This document shows positions 1 to 6,917 of a stretch of DNA of 9,897 bases, piece after piece. The DNA is taken from positions 1 to 9,897 of the forward strand of contig JAAZAC010000237.1 in assembly GCA_012514545.1 (NCBI GenBank), given 5' to 3'. The notes under the pieces are model-generated. The model ran no database searches. It was not told the origin of the DNA and worked only from the letters and a program-made list of their open reading frames with translations. Source of the DNA: Actinomycetales bacterium (GTDB lineage: Bacteria > Actinomycetota > Actinomycetes > Actinomycetales > Cellulomonadaceae). Position 1 is the first letter of the stretch; each line of letters starts with the position of its first letter. A program made the translations under genes and the position numbers.

Positions 1-1450
1 CGTCGGTCGCCCCGTCGTCGCCCACCTCGTCGTCGGCGGCCTCGAAGATCGCGGCGAGGGCGGCGTCGACGTCGGCGTGCTCGTCCCGCGCGGCGGCCCG
101 CCGGGCGGCGTAGCCGGCCGGGTCGTCGAGGTCCTCCGGGCCCGGCAGGAGGTCCGGGTGGTCCCACACGGCCTCGCGGGCCGACCGGCCGCCGTCGGCG
201 GCGATCTGCGCCCACAGCCGGGCGGCGTCCCGCGAGCGGCGGGGCCGCAGCTCCAGGCCGACGAGGGTCTTGAAGGTGTCCTCGGCGGGCCCGCCCGCGG
301 CGCGGCGGCGGCGCATCATCTCGCGCAGCGCCGCGGTGTGCGGCAGGTGCGGCTCGGCGGCGGCCGCGGTCACCTCGTCCACCCAGCCCTCGACGAGGGC
401 GAGCGCGGTCTCGAGGCGCACCAGGGCGGCGTCCTGCTCCGGGGTCGTGTCGATGGAGAACACGCCGTCGGAGAGCGCGCTGCGCAGCGCCTCGGGGTCC
501 GTGGGGTCGATCGAGCGCACGGACTCCTCGAGCGAGTCCATGTCGATCGTGATGCCCTGGGCGTAGGCCTCGACGATGCCGAGCAGGTGCGAGCGGAGCC
601 ACGTGACGTGCGTGAAGAGGCGGGCGTGCGCCGCCTCGCGCAGCGCCAGGAAGATGCGCACCTCGTCCACCGGCACGTCCAGCCCGGCCGCGAACTCGTC
701 GACGTTGCGCGGCACGAGCGCCACGCCCGGGCCGTCGAGGAGGGGCAGGCCGATGTCGGTGCCGCCGAACACCTCGCGGGCGAGCGTGCCCGTCGCCTGG
801 CCCACCTGCATGCCGAAGACCGCGCTGCCGAGCTGGCGCATCATCTGGCCGCCGACCTCGGCGGCCGGGCCGAGCGAGCTCAGCGCCTCCGGCGCCTGGG
901 TGCGCAGGGCGCCGACGAGCGCGTCGGCGACCGACCCGGCGATCGGCTCGGTCAGCGCGCGCCAGCGGCCGAGGGTCTGCTCGACCCACTCCGACCGGCT
1001 CCACACCCGCACGGGGCCGCCGCCCGCCGGGAGGTCCGTCGCGGCGTCGAGCCACACCTCCGCCGTCGAGAACGCCGCGGCCACCGCCCGCTGCTGCGCC
1101 GCGGACACGGACGGGTCGCCCCCGGCCGCGGCGACCTGGCGGGCCAGGTCGCGCGCGATCTCCCAGTTGACCGGGTCGTCCGCGGAGCTGGCGAGGACGC
1201 GCTGGATCTGGCCGAGCACCCGCCCGAGCGCCTCCGGGTCGTCGCCGAGGCCGGCGGCGGCCGCGATGGCGTCGAGGTCGAGCGGCTGCCCGTCCGGGCC
1301 GACGAAGCCGATCGCGCTGAGGTCCGGCAGCTCGCCGCGCTCGGAGAGCTCCTTCAGCACCGCGTCCGCGTCGGGTCCCAGCATCGCGCGCAGCAGGGCG
1401 GCCCACGGGCCCTCGCGCCGTTGGTCGTCGTCGGGGGGCGGTGTGCTCAT
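1..1450 (-). CDS. Zincin-like metalloprotease homologue, DUF2342 family (3' end outside window)
   Basis: Reads leftwards from ATG at 1450-1448 and is still open at base 1 after 483 codons. The family is annotated as zinc-dependent metalloprotease (Pfam Zincin_2/DUF2342), an actinobacterial group with no settled substrate. Seen: an Asp/Pro-rich start; a helical middle including GGQMMRQLGSAVFGMQVGQ (about 200-218); the family signature REAAHARLF at 271-279, followed by HVTWLRSHLLGIVEAYAQGI (281-300); and an acidic helix LVEGWVDEV (352-360). The signature reads REAAH, not canonical HExxH, so catalysis is not proven. No signal peptide or membrane segment is seen, so it is probably cytoplasmic. 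Start choice: GGAG lies 8 bases before the ATG. Known relatives are about 470 residues (M. tuberculosis Rv3195, from memory), so only a few codons are probably missing. It is divergent from the PDZ-Lon gene, as in other actinobacteria. Confidence 0.9.
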   Translation of the reverse strand, partial: MSTPPPDDDQRREGPWAALLRAMLGPDADAVLKELSERGELPDLSAIGFVGPDGQPLDLDAIAAAAGLGDDPEALGRVLGQIQRVLASSADDPVNWEIARDLARQVAAAGGDPSVSAAQQRAVAAAFSTAEVWLDAATDLPAGGGPVRVWSRSEWVEQTLGRWRALTEPIAGSVADALVGALRTQAPEALSSLGPAAEVGGQMMRQLGSAVFGMQVGQATGTLAREVFGGTDIGLPLLDGPGVALVPRNVDEFAAGLDVPVDEVRIFLALREAAHARLFTHVTWLRSHLLGIVEAYAQGITIDMDSLEESVRSIDPTDPEALRSALSDGVFSIDTTPEQDAALVRLETALALVEGWVDEVTAAAAEPHLPHTAALREMMRRRRAAGGPAEDTFKTLVGLELRPRRSRDAARLWAQIAADGGRSAREAVWDHPDLLPGPEDLDDPAGYAARRAAARDEHADVDAALAAIFEAADDEVGDDGATD

Positions 1451-1486
1451 CCGGGCGGCTCCAGGTGTGGTGGGTCTCGACGTTCC

Positions 1487-1492
1487 ACGGTA
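1487..1492 (-). promoter_or_regulatory. Candidate -10 box for the DUF2342 gene
   Basis: On the minus strand the hexamer TACCGT fits TAnnnT. CCGACC lies 18 bases upstream as a weak -35. Transcription would start near 1480, giving a leader of about 30 bases that contains the GGAG ribosome site. This is a by-eye match in GC-rich DNA, so chance is possible. Confidence 0.3.
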
Positions 1493-1581
1493 ACGACTGA
1501 GATCGCTGCAGGTCGGCGCGTCGGGCCGCCGCGCGGGTGCATTCCGCTCAGGGCGCAGCGACCGACCCGTCGCGCGTGCTG

Positions 1582-1587
1582 GATGAT
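1582..1587 (+). promoter_or_regulatory. Candidate -10 box for a leaderless PDZ-Lon transcript
   Basis: GATGAT ends 6 bases before the GTG at 1594, the spacing expected if transcription starts on the start codon itself. A weak -35-like GCGACC lies 18 bases further upstream (1558-1563). No clear Shine-Dalgarno precedes this GTG, which also favours leaderless translation, a common mode in actinobacteria. The -10 matches only two of the three key TAnnnT positions. Confidence 0.25.
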
Positions 1588-1593
1588 GGCCCG

Positions 1594-2904
1594 GTGACCG
1601 AGCGTCCCTGGCCGCCCGCCGAGCCCGCCGACCCCCGGCCGTCGGGCGCGTACCCGCCGCCGACGCCGGCCGGCCCGACGCCGCCCCCGGGCCCCTACTC
1701 GCCCCCCGCCCCGGCCCCGGGCGGCTACCCGGCGCAGGGCGCCTACTCGGCGCAGGGCGCCTACTCGGCGCAGGGCGCCTACCCGGCGGCCCCGCTGGGC
1801 GCCGCCGCGCCGTCACCCGACCCGTTCGGCGCGCCCGAGCCCCTGGTCACGCCGCGCGCCCTGACGCTCTCGATCGCCACGGTGACCACCGCGCTCCTGA
1901 TCGGCGGCCTGTCGCTCCTCCCGCTCCCGTACGGCGCCACCCTGCCCGGCCCGACCTTCGACACCCTCGGCGAGGAGGGCGGCGTGCCGCTCATCGAGGT
2001 GAGCGGGGCGCCGTCGTACCCGTCCGAGGGCGAGCTGCGCTTCACCACGGTGCGCGTCCGTGGTGGCGAGAACGCCCCCGTGACCGTGTACACGCTCGTC
2101 GGCGGCTGGCTCGACGGCGCCGTGACGGTCCTCCCGGTCGAGGACCTGCTGCCGCCGGACCGGACCCCCGAGGAGATCGACGAGCAGAACCAGGCGCTGA
2201 TGATCTCCTCTCAGGAGAACGCCACGGTGTCCGCGCTCGAGGAGCTCGGCCACGAGGTGCCCACGGTGCTGCGCGTCGCGGACACGGTGGACGGGACGGA
2301 GGCGGCCGGCGTCGTCGAGGTGGGCGACGTCGTCGTCGCGGTGAACGGACGGCGGCTGGTCGGCTTCAGCGACCTGAGCGAGGCCATGGACGCCGTGCGC
2401 CCGGGCGAGGCGGTCGTGCTGACCGTCGAGCGGGACGGCGCCGAGCAGGACCTGGAGGTCGTCACCGTCGACGACGGGTCCGGACGCGCGCTCATCGGCG
2501 TGCTCATCGACCCGGAGTTCGACCTGCCGGTGGACGTGTCGATCCAGATCGAGAACGTCGGCGGCCCCAGCGCCGGCCTGATGTTCTCGCTCGGCATCAT
2601 CAACGTCCTCACCGAGCCCGACGAGACGGGCGGCGAGCACATCGCCGGCACCGGGACGATGGACCTCACGGGCGCCGTCGGCCCGATCGGCGGCATCGTG
2701 CAGAAGATGGTCGGCTCGCGGGCCGACGGCGCGCGGTGGTTCCTCGCGCCCGTGGACAACTGCGCCGAGGTGGTCGGCAACGAGCCGGCGGGCCTGCGCG
2801 TGGTGGCCGTCGCGACGCTCGCGGAGGCGCGCGCCGCCGTCGAGGCGATCGGCGCGGGGCGCGCGGACGGCCTGCCGACCTGCGCCGACGTCGTCGGCCG
2901 CTGA
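1594..2904 (+). CDS. Membrane-anchored PDZ and Lon-type Ser-Lys protease (YlbL family)
   Basis: 436 residues from GTG 1594. Domains in order: a Pro/Gly/Tyr-rich cytoplasmic-type tail (1-85) with three AQGAY[S/P] repeats; one membrane segment near 90-112 (LTLSIATVTTALLIGGLSLL); an extracytoplasmic domain; a PDZ domain near 220-294, including GDVVVAVNGRRL; and a Lon protease C-domain near 300-425. The catalytic dyad is visible: Ser326 in GGPSAGL and Lys371 in GGIVQKMVGS, 45 residues apart as in Lon, with no ATPase domain. Two Cys near the C-terminus (NCAEV and PTCADV) could form a disulfide outside the cell. The family is thought to process envelope or secreted substrates; the substrate here is unknown. 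An in-frame GTG at 1537 would add 19 residues. I prefer 1594 because the sequence from there reads like family N-termini. It is divergent from the DUF2342 gene and convergent with the PPA1309 gene. Confidence 0.92.
   Translation: MTERPWPPAEPADPRPSGAYPPPTPAGPTPPPGPYSPPAPAPGGYPAQGAYSAQGAYSAQGAYPAAPLGAAAPSPDPFGAPEPLVTPRALTLSIATVTTALLIGGLSLLPLPYGATLPGPTFDTLGEEGGVPLIEVSGAPSYPSEGELRFTTVRVRGGENAPVTVYTLVGGWLDGAVTVLPVEDLLPPDRTPEEIDEQNQALMISSQENATVSALEELGHEVPTVLRVADTVDGTEAAGVVEVGDVVVAVNGRRLVGFSDLSEAMDAVRPGEAVVLTVERDGAEQDLEVVTVDDGSGRALIGVLIDPEFDLPVDVSIQIENVGGPSAGLMFSLGIINVLTEPDETGGEHIAGTGTMDLTGAVGPIGGIVQKMVGSRADGARWFLAPVDNCAEVVGNEPAGLRVVAVATLAEARAAVEAIGAGRADGLPTCADVVGR
1732..1785 (+). repeat. Three 18-bp in-frame tandem repeats in the PDZ-Lon tail
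   Basis: Units at 1732-1749, 1750-1767 and 1768-1785 encode AQGAYS, AQGAYS and AQGAYP. They are identical except for the last codon (TCG to CCG). The low-complexity tail precedes the membrane segment. Copy number is likely to vary between strains by slippage. Confidence 0.9.
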
Positions 2905-2933
2905 GGGCCCGACGCCGAGTCGTCACCGGGCCC
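2905..2933. terminator. Hairpin between convergent genes
   Basis: GGGCCC (2905-2910) pairs with GGGCCC (2928-2933). The inner GACG (2911-2914) pairs with CGTC (2921-2924), leaving a small bulge. It starts directly after the PDZ-Lon stop codon. There is no T-tract, so intrinsic termination is plausible but unproven. A second inverted pair, GGCGCC at 2934-2939 and 2960-2965, fills the rest of the 61-base gap and could serve the opposite gene. Confidence 0.4.
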
Positions 2934-2965
2934 GGCGCCGTCCGGCCGGTCGGTCCTCCGGCGCC

Positions 2966-3529
2966 TCAGTCCTCCAGGGTCGCGGCGACCGCCGCGACGA
3001 GCCCGGGCACGAGGTCCGGCGCCCCGGCGACCGCGGCGTCGTCGTCGTTCGCGCGGGCGCGCACCGCGCACCACGCCTCGCCCGAGCGGAGCGCGCCGAC
3101 GGCGATCCGGACGTCCTGCCGGTCGGGGTGCGCCATGAGCCAGTCGAGCGCGGCCTGCGGGTCGGCCGGCATCGCCGCCTCGGCCGCCGAGGGGAGCACG
3201 ACCCGCTCGACCACCACCGCGGCCCCGTCGACCGTGGGCGGCCAGGAGATGCGGCCGAGCAGCTCCTCGAGGCCGGCCGCCTGCGGGAGCCCCTCCTGCT
3301 CGACGGACGTGAGGTGGTCGGCGTCGGCCCGGGCGGCCGCGACGACGTCGGCCGGCAGCCGGTCCGCGAGGCCCGGGTCGTCGCCGAGCGCGCGCGCCGT
3401 CCGGACCAGCGCGAACACGCGCACCGGGCCGTCCCAGCCCGCGGCGGCGACATGGCGCTCGATCTCGTGGACCGCCTGCGCGAGCCGTCCGGGCGGGGCG
3501 ACGGGGGCGTCGGAGGAGGGGCTGCTCAT
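2966..3529 (-). CDS. PPA1309 family protein (function unknown)
   Basis: 187 residues from ATG 3529-3527. The family is a small, conserved actinobacterial group with no known function. Seen signatures: HVAAAGWDGPVRVFALV (26-42), LTSVEQEGLP (73-82), ISWPPTVDGAAVVVERVVLP (94-113) and RIAVGALRSGEAWCAVRAR (141-159). There is no signal peptide or membrane segment, so it is probably a soluble cytoplasmic alpha/beta protein. A second ATG at 3538 would give MAG before MSSPSSD; it has GGGG about 7 bases upstream, so the start is uncertain by three codons. The reading frame stays open further upstream to 3670, but that would overrun the divergent UPF0182 start. Neighbours: tail-to-tail with PDZ-Lon (61 bases) and head-to-head with UPF0182 (128 bases). 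Confidence 0.88.
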   Translation of the reverse strand: MSSPSSDAPVAPPGRLAQAVHEIERHVAAAGWDGPVRVFALVRTARALGDDPGLADRLPADVVAAARADADHLTSVEQEGLPQAAGLEELLGRISWPPTVDGAAVVVERVVLPSAAEAAMPADPQAALDWLMAHPDRQDVRIAVGALRSGEAWCAVRARANDDDAAVAGAPDLVPGLVAAVAATLED

Positions 3530-3573
3530 GCCCGCCATCGTCGCACCCCGCCCCCGCGCCGTCGGCCGGTGTG

Positions 3574-3599
3574 GGAACCTGGGGTGCCACGGGGGCGTT
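3574..3599 (+). promoter_or_regulatory. Candidate ECF-sigma-type promoter for the UPF0182 gene
   Basis: GGAAC at 3574-3578 and CGTT at 3596-3599 are 17 bases apart. This resembles the GGAAC-N(17-19)-CGTT pattern of extracytoplasmic-function sigma factors such as actinobacterial SigE and SigH. Transcription would begin near 3606, about 50 bases before the start codon. The target is an envelope protein, which fits a stress regulon, but this is motif reading only. Confidence 0.3.
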
Positions 3600-3608
3600 G
3601 TCCCCGGT

Positions 3609-3626
3609 GTCCCGGCGCGCCGGGAC
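3609..3626. promoter_or_regulatory. 18-bp perfect palindrome in the UPF0182 leader
   Basis: GTCCCGGCG at 3609-3617 is followed directly by its reverse complement CGCCGGGAC at 3618-3626. It lies 31 bases before the UPF0182 start and just after the candidate promoter. It could be an operator for a dimeric repressor, or a structured 5' leader. A perfect 18-base palindrome is unlikely by chance, but GC bias raises the odds. Confidence 0.4.
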
Positions 3627-3657
3627 GGCCGCCTCGCCGACCGACCGAAGGACTGCT

Positions 3658-6600
3658 GTGACGTTCGCATCCCCGCCGCGGACCGCCGCGCCGCGCCCGC
3701 GCCGCCGAGGCGCGCTCGGCCCGACCATCGTCGTGCTGGTGGTCCTCGGCCTGCTGCTCATGCTCACGGCGCAGCTGTGGACCGAGTGGCTCTGGTACGA
3801 CGCCCTCGGCTACCTCGACGTGCTGCGCACCGAGTGGGTGACGCGCGCGCTGCTGTTCCTCGCCGCGTTCGTCGTCATGGGCGGTGCGGTGTACGCGTCG
3901 CTCACCATCGCGTACCGCACCCGGCCGGTCTACGCGCCGTCGACGCCGGAGCAGGCGTCGCTCGACCAGTACCGGGAGATGATCGAGCCGCTGCGGCGCC
4001 TCGTCATGATCGCCGCGCCCGCCGTCCTCGGGTTCTTCGCCGGGATCGCCGCGGCCGCGCAGTGGCGGACCGTGCTGCTCGTGCTCAACGCCGAGGAGTT
4101 CGACGTCGCGGACCCGCAGTTCGGCGTCGACCTGTCCTTCTACGTTTTCACGCTGCCGGCCGTGCGGTTCGTCGTCTCGTTCCTCATGGCCGTCGCGATC
4201 ATCTCGGGGATCACCGCCGTCGCGACCCAGTACCTGTACGGCGGGCTCCGGTTCGGCTCCGGCCCCGGCGACCGGACGACGCGGGCGGCCCGCCTGCAGC
4301 TCGGCATCACGGCCGCCGTCGTCATGCTGCTCATCGGCGCCAACTACTGGCTCGACAGGTACTCGATCCTCACGCGGGCGGGCGGCGGCAACGTCGCGGC
4401 GGGTGCGTCGTACACGGACGTGCACGCCGTCCTGCCGTCGAAGATCATCCTCGCGGTCGTCGCGGTGCTCGTCGCGGTGCTCTTCGTCGTCGCCGCGCTG
4501 CGGGGGACGTGGCGGCTGCCCGCCGTCGGCGTCGGGCTCATGGTCGTGTCCGCGATCGTCATCGGCGGGATCTACCCGGCGATCGTGCAGCGCTTCCAGG
4601 TGCAGCCGAACGCGCGCGAGGCAGAGGCGGAGTTCATCCAGCGCAACATCGACGCCACGAAGGCGGCGTTCGGGCTCGAGGACGTGCAGGTCAGGCGGTA
4701 CGACGCGACCCTCCAGGGCACGCCCGGCGCGCTGCGCGAGGACGCCGAGACGACGGCGAGCATCCGCCTCCTCGACCCGGCGATCGTCAGCAACTCGTTC
4801 CGCCAGCTGCAGCAGAACAAGCAGTACTACAACTTCCCCGACACGCTGTCCGTGGACCGCTACCGGATCGAGGGCGAGTCGCGGGACACGGTCATCGCGG
4901 TCCGCGAGCTCGACCTCAACGGCCTCGGCGCCGGCCAGCGGACCTGGGTGAACGACCACATCGTGTACACGCACGGGTTCGGCGTCGTCGCGGCGTACGG
5001 CAACACGACGGCCACGGACGGCCGGCCCGCGTTCTACGAGGGCGGCATCCCGTCGCGCGGCTCCCTCGGCGACTACGAGCCGCGCATCTACTTCGGCCAG
5101 CAGAGCCCGACGTACTCGATCGTCGGGGCGCCCGAGGGGGCGCCGCCGGCCGAGCTCGACTACCCCGACGACGACGCCCCGGGCGGCCAGGTCAACACGA
5201 CGTTCCCGACGCACGAGATCGAGGCCGGGCCGAGCGTCGGCAACCTCTGGAACAAGCTGCTCTACGCGCTGAAGTTCGGCGACGAGGAGATCCTCTTCGC
5301 GGGGAACGTCACCGAGGAGTCGCAGATCCTCTACGACCGCCACCCGCGCGAGCGCGTGGCCAAGGTCGCGCCGTTCCTCACGCTCGACACCCGCGTGTAC
5401 CCGGCGGTCGTGGACGGCCGGGTGCTGTGGATCGTCGACGGCTACACGACCGCCGACCAGTACCCGTACTCCTCGTCGCGCGCGCTGGAGGAGGTCACGA
5501 CGGACTCGCTGACGGCGTCGTCGGACACGATCGCCGCGCTCGCCCCGCAGCAGGTCAACTACGTGCGGAACTCGGTGAAGGCGACCGTCGACGCGTACAG
5601 CGGCGAGGTCACGCTCTACGAGTGGGACGCCGAGGACCCGGTGCTGCAGGCGTGGAGGAACGTCTTCCCCGACATCGTGCGGCCGATGAGCGAGATCAGC
5701 GGCGACCTCATGAGCCACCTGCGCTACCCGGAGGACCTGTTCAAGGTCCAGCGCAACCTGCTCGCGACGTACCACGTGGACACCGCGGCCGAGTACTACT
5801 CGGGCCAGGACTTCTGGGCGAACCCGCAGGAGCCGGTGAGCGGGCGCGGCACCCAGCCGCCGTACTACCTGACCCTGAAGATGCCGGACCAGGACGAGCC
5901 CACGTTCTCGCTGACCAGCGTCTTCATCCCCGGCGGCAACACCGACCGCAACGTGCTCACGGGCTTCCTCGCGGTGGACGCGGAGCCCGGGAACACGCCG
6001 GGGGAGCGCCGCGAGGGCTACGGCCAGCTGCGGCTCCTCGAGCTGCCGCGCGACTCGACGGTGCCCGGCCCGGGGCAGGTGCAGAACACGTTCCGGTCCA
6101 ACCCGGAGGTGTCGCAGAGCCTCAACGTGCTCCAGCTCGGCAACTCCACGGTGGTGAGCGGCAACCTGCTCACGCTGCCCGTGGGCGGCGGCCTGCTGTA
6201 CGTGCAGCCGGTGTACGTCCAGTCGTCGGGCGGCACGCGGTTCCCGCTGCTGCAGCGCGTGCTCGTGTCGTTCGGTGAGGAGATCGGGTTCGCGGAGACG
6301 CTCGCCGAGGCGCTGGACCAGGTGTTCGGCGGTGACGCCGGCGTGGACGAGGTCGAGCCGGGCGACGACGCCGAGGACGTGCCGGACGCGCCCGTCGACG
6401 GCGAGCCGGGCGACGAGCCCACCGACGAGCCGACCGACGAGCCGACCGCGACGCCGACGGCGGAGCCGTCCGACGGCCCGACGGTGCCGGCCGACGCGCG
6501 GGCCGCCCTGCGCGACGCCCTGCGCGACGCGGCCGCCGCGATCGAGGCCGGCCAGGCGGCGCTCGCCGAGGGCGACTTCGCGGCGTACGGCGAGGCGCAG

Positions 6601-6660
6601 GACGCCCTGCAGGAGGCGCTCGAGCGGGCGATCGCGGCCGAGGCCGCGCTCGGCGGCTGA
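3658..6660 (+). CDS. UPF0182 family integral membrane protein
   Basis: 1000 residues from GTG 3658, preceded by GAAGGA about 6 bases upstream. The short basic tail (APRPRRRG) is followed by seven hydrophobic segments near 22-40, 63-84, 115-134, 169-195, 212-230, 262-281 and 287-311. A long soluble domain follows, from about 312 to 890, expected outside the membrane. Then comes an acidic Pro/Thr linker with three DEPT repeats and a helical Ala/Glu-rich tail (DALRDAAAAIEAGQAALAE). This layout and length match UPF0182 (Pfam PF03699), found across actinobacteria and cyanobacteria. Its molecular function is unknown; Rv3193c is a mycobacterial relative (from memory). No catalytic motif stands out. 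An upstream in-frame ATG at 3571 is rejected because it lacks a ribosome site. Transcription may use the ECF-type promoter before it, and a hairpin follows the stop. Confidence 0.95.
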   Translation: MTFASPPRTAAPRPRRRGALGPTIVVLVVLGLLLMLTAQLWTEWLWYDALGYLDVLRTEWVTRALLFLAAFVVMGGAVYASLTIAYRTRPVYAPSTPEQASLDQYREMIEPLRRLVMIAAPAVLGFFAGIAAAAQWRTVLLVLNAEEFDVADPQFGVDLSFYVFTLPAVRFVVSFLMAVAIISGITAVATQYLYGGLRFGSGPGDRTTRAARLQLGITAAVVMLLIGANYWLDRYSILTRAGGGNVAAGASYTDVHAVLPSKIILAVVAVLVAVLFVVAALRGTWRLPAVGVGLMVVSAIVIGGIYPAIVQRFQVQPNAREAEAEFIQRNIDATKAAFGLEDVQVRRYDATLQGTPGALREDAETTASIRLLDPAIVSNSFRQLQQNKQYYNFPDTLSVDRYRIEGESRDTVIAVRELDLNGLGAGQRTWVNDHIVYTHGFGVVAAYGNTTATDGRPAFYEGGIPSRGSLGDYEPRIYFGQQSPTYSIVGAPEGAPPAELDYPDDDAPGGQVNTTFPTHEIEAGPSVGNLWNKLLYALKFGDEEILFAGNVTEESQILYDRHPRERVAKVAPFLTLDTRVYPAVVDGRVLWIVDGYTTADQYPYSSSRALEEVTTDSLTASSDTIAALAPQQVNYVRNSVKATVDAYSGEVTLYEWDAEDPVLQAWRNVFPDIVRPMSEISGDLMSHLRYPEDLFKVQRNLLATYHVDTAAEYYSGQDFWANPQEPVSGRGTQPPYYLTLKMPDQDEPTFSLTSVFIPGGNTDRNVLTGFLAVDAEPGNTPGERREGYGQLRLLELPRDSTVPGPGQVQNTFRSNPEVSQSLNVLQLGNSTVVSGNLLTLPVGGGLLYVQPVYVQSSGGTRFPLLQRVLVSFGEEIGFAETLAEALDQVFGGDAGVDEVEPGDDAEDVPDAPVDGEPGDEPTDEPTDEPTATPTAEPSDGPTVPADARAALRDALRDAAAAIEAGQAALAEGDFAAYGEAQDALQEALERAIAAEAALGG
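6412..6447 (+). repeat. Three 12-bp in-frame repeats encoding DEPT
   Basis: Units at 6412-6423, 6424-6435 and 6436-6447 each encode Asp-Glu-Pro-Thr and differ by one third-position base (CCC versus CCG). They form part of the acidic linker between the extracytoplasmic domain and the helical tail of the UPF0182 protein. A flexible spacer is the likely role. Confidence 0.85.
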
Positions 6661-6663
6661 GGC

Positions 6664-6692
6664 CTCGGGGGCCGGTTCGCCGGCTCCCCGAG
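6664..6692. terminator. Hairpin terminator after the UPF0182 gene
   Basis: CTCGGGGGCCGG (6664-6675), a TTCG loop (6676-6679) and CCGGCTCCCCGAG (6680-6692) form a 12-bp GC stem with one bulged A. It starts three bases after the UPF0182 stop codon. There is no T-tract, as is common in actinobacteria. It would insulate the tRNA promoter downstream. Confidence 0.65.
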
Positions 6693-6740
6693 CGCGCCCA
6701 CGCGGGGGCGGTCGAGGCTGTGCGCCCTGGGTGAACTGAT

Positions 6741-6770
6741 TTGGCCCGTCCCGCGCGCGTCGCGTATGGT
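6741..6770 (+). promoter_or_regulatory. Promoter of the initiator tRNA gene
   Basis: TTGGCC at 6741-6746 (-35) and TATGGT at 6765-6770 (-10) are separated by 18 bases. The predicted start is near 6777, about five bases before the mature tRNA end. It is the clearest housekeeping-type promoter in the window. Confidence 0.65.
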
Positions 6771-6781
6771 GGCAGGGCCGA

Positions 6782-6855
6782 CGCGGGGTGGAGCAGCTCG
6801 GTAGCTCGCTGGGCTCATAACCCAGAGGTCGCAGGTTCAAATCCTGCCCCCGCTA
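6782..6855 (+). tRNA. Initiator tRNA-fMet (anticodon CAT)
   Basis: 74 bases fold fully: acceptor 6782-6788 with 6848-6854, D arm, anticodon arm with loop CTCATAA (6814-6820; anticodon CAT 6816-6818), and T arm GCAGG/TTCAAAT/CCTGC. It has the initiator marks: an unpaired C1 and T72, an A11-T24 pair, and three G-C pairs GGG/CCC at the base of the anticodon stem. It is therefore the formyl-methionine initiator, not elongator tRNA-Met or the Ile2 tRNA. The discriminator is A73. CCA is not encoded; CGA follows. It lies at the junction between conserved DNA and the recombinase region, so it is the prime candidate attachment site. Confidence 0.97.
6814..6855 (+). other. Possible attachment site (attL) in the tRNA 3' half
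   Basis: Tyrosine integrases often recombine in the anticodon-loop-to-3'-end part of tRNA genes, leaving an intact tRNA at one end of the element and a partial copy at the other. Here a recombinase gene pair starts about 360 bases downstream. No second copy of this tRNA half occurs in the window, so the other end, if real, is beyond 9897. The assignment is inferred from position only. Confidence 0.3.
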
Positions 6856-6885
6856 CGAACGAAACCTGAGAACACGGGTTTCATC

Positions 6886-6917
6886 GAGAGCCTCCCGGGG
6901 ATCACCGGGAGGCTCTC
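6886..6917. terminator. Strong hairpin after the tRNA gene
   Basis: GAGAGCCTCCCGG (6886-6898) and CCGGGAGGCTCTC (6905-6917) form a perfect 13-bp stem around the loop GGATCA. It is the probable terminator of the tRNA transcript and could act in both directions. A weaker stem, GAAACC/GGTTTC (6861-6866 with 6877-6882), lies just before it. If this hairpin is the host terminator of the tRNA, the element boundary may be downstream of it and not in the tRNA. Confidence 0.7.

Noticed and set aside
77..1597. 506-codon open frame on the plus strand opposite the DUF2342 gene
   Set aside because: It is antisense to a clearly recognised family protein, low in complexity and without a ribosome site.
2736..6278. 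1180-codon open frame on the plus strand, overlapping three genes
   Set aside because: It is a shifted-frame shadow crossing PDZ-Lon, PPA1309 and UPF0182, with an extreme Arg/Ala/Pro content and no recognisable motif.
3526..6840. 1104-codon open frame on the minus strand opposite the UPF0182 gene
   Set aside because: It is the antisense shadow of a high-GC gene: Arg/Val/His-rich with no domains. Its first residues (MNLRPLGYEPSELPSC) are the well-known false translation of a tRNA gene's reverse strand.
6861..6917. CRISPR-like or riboswitch-like structure after the tRNA
   Set aside because: There are only two simple nested hairpins, no repeat-spacer array and no conserved aptamer features. 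Termination explains them better.
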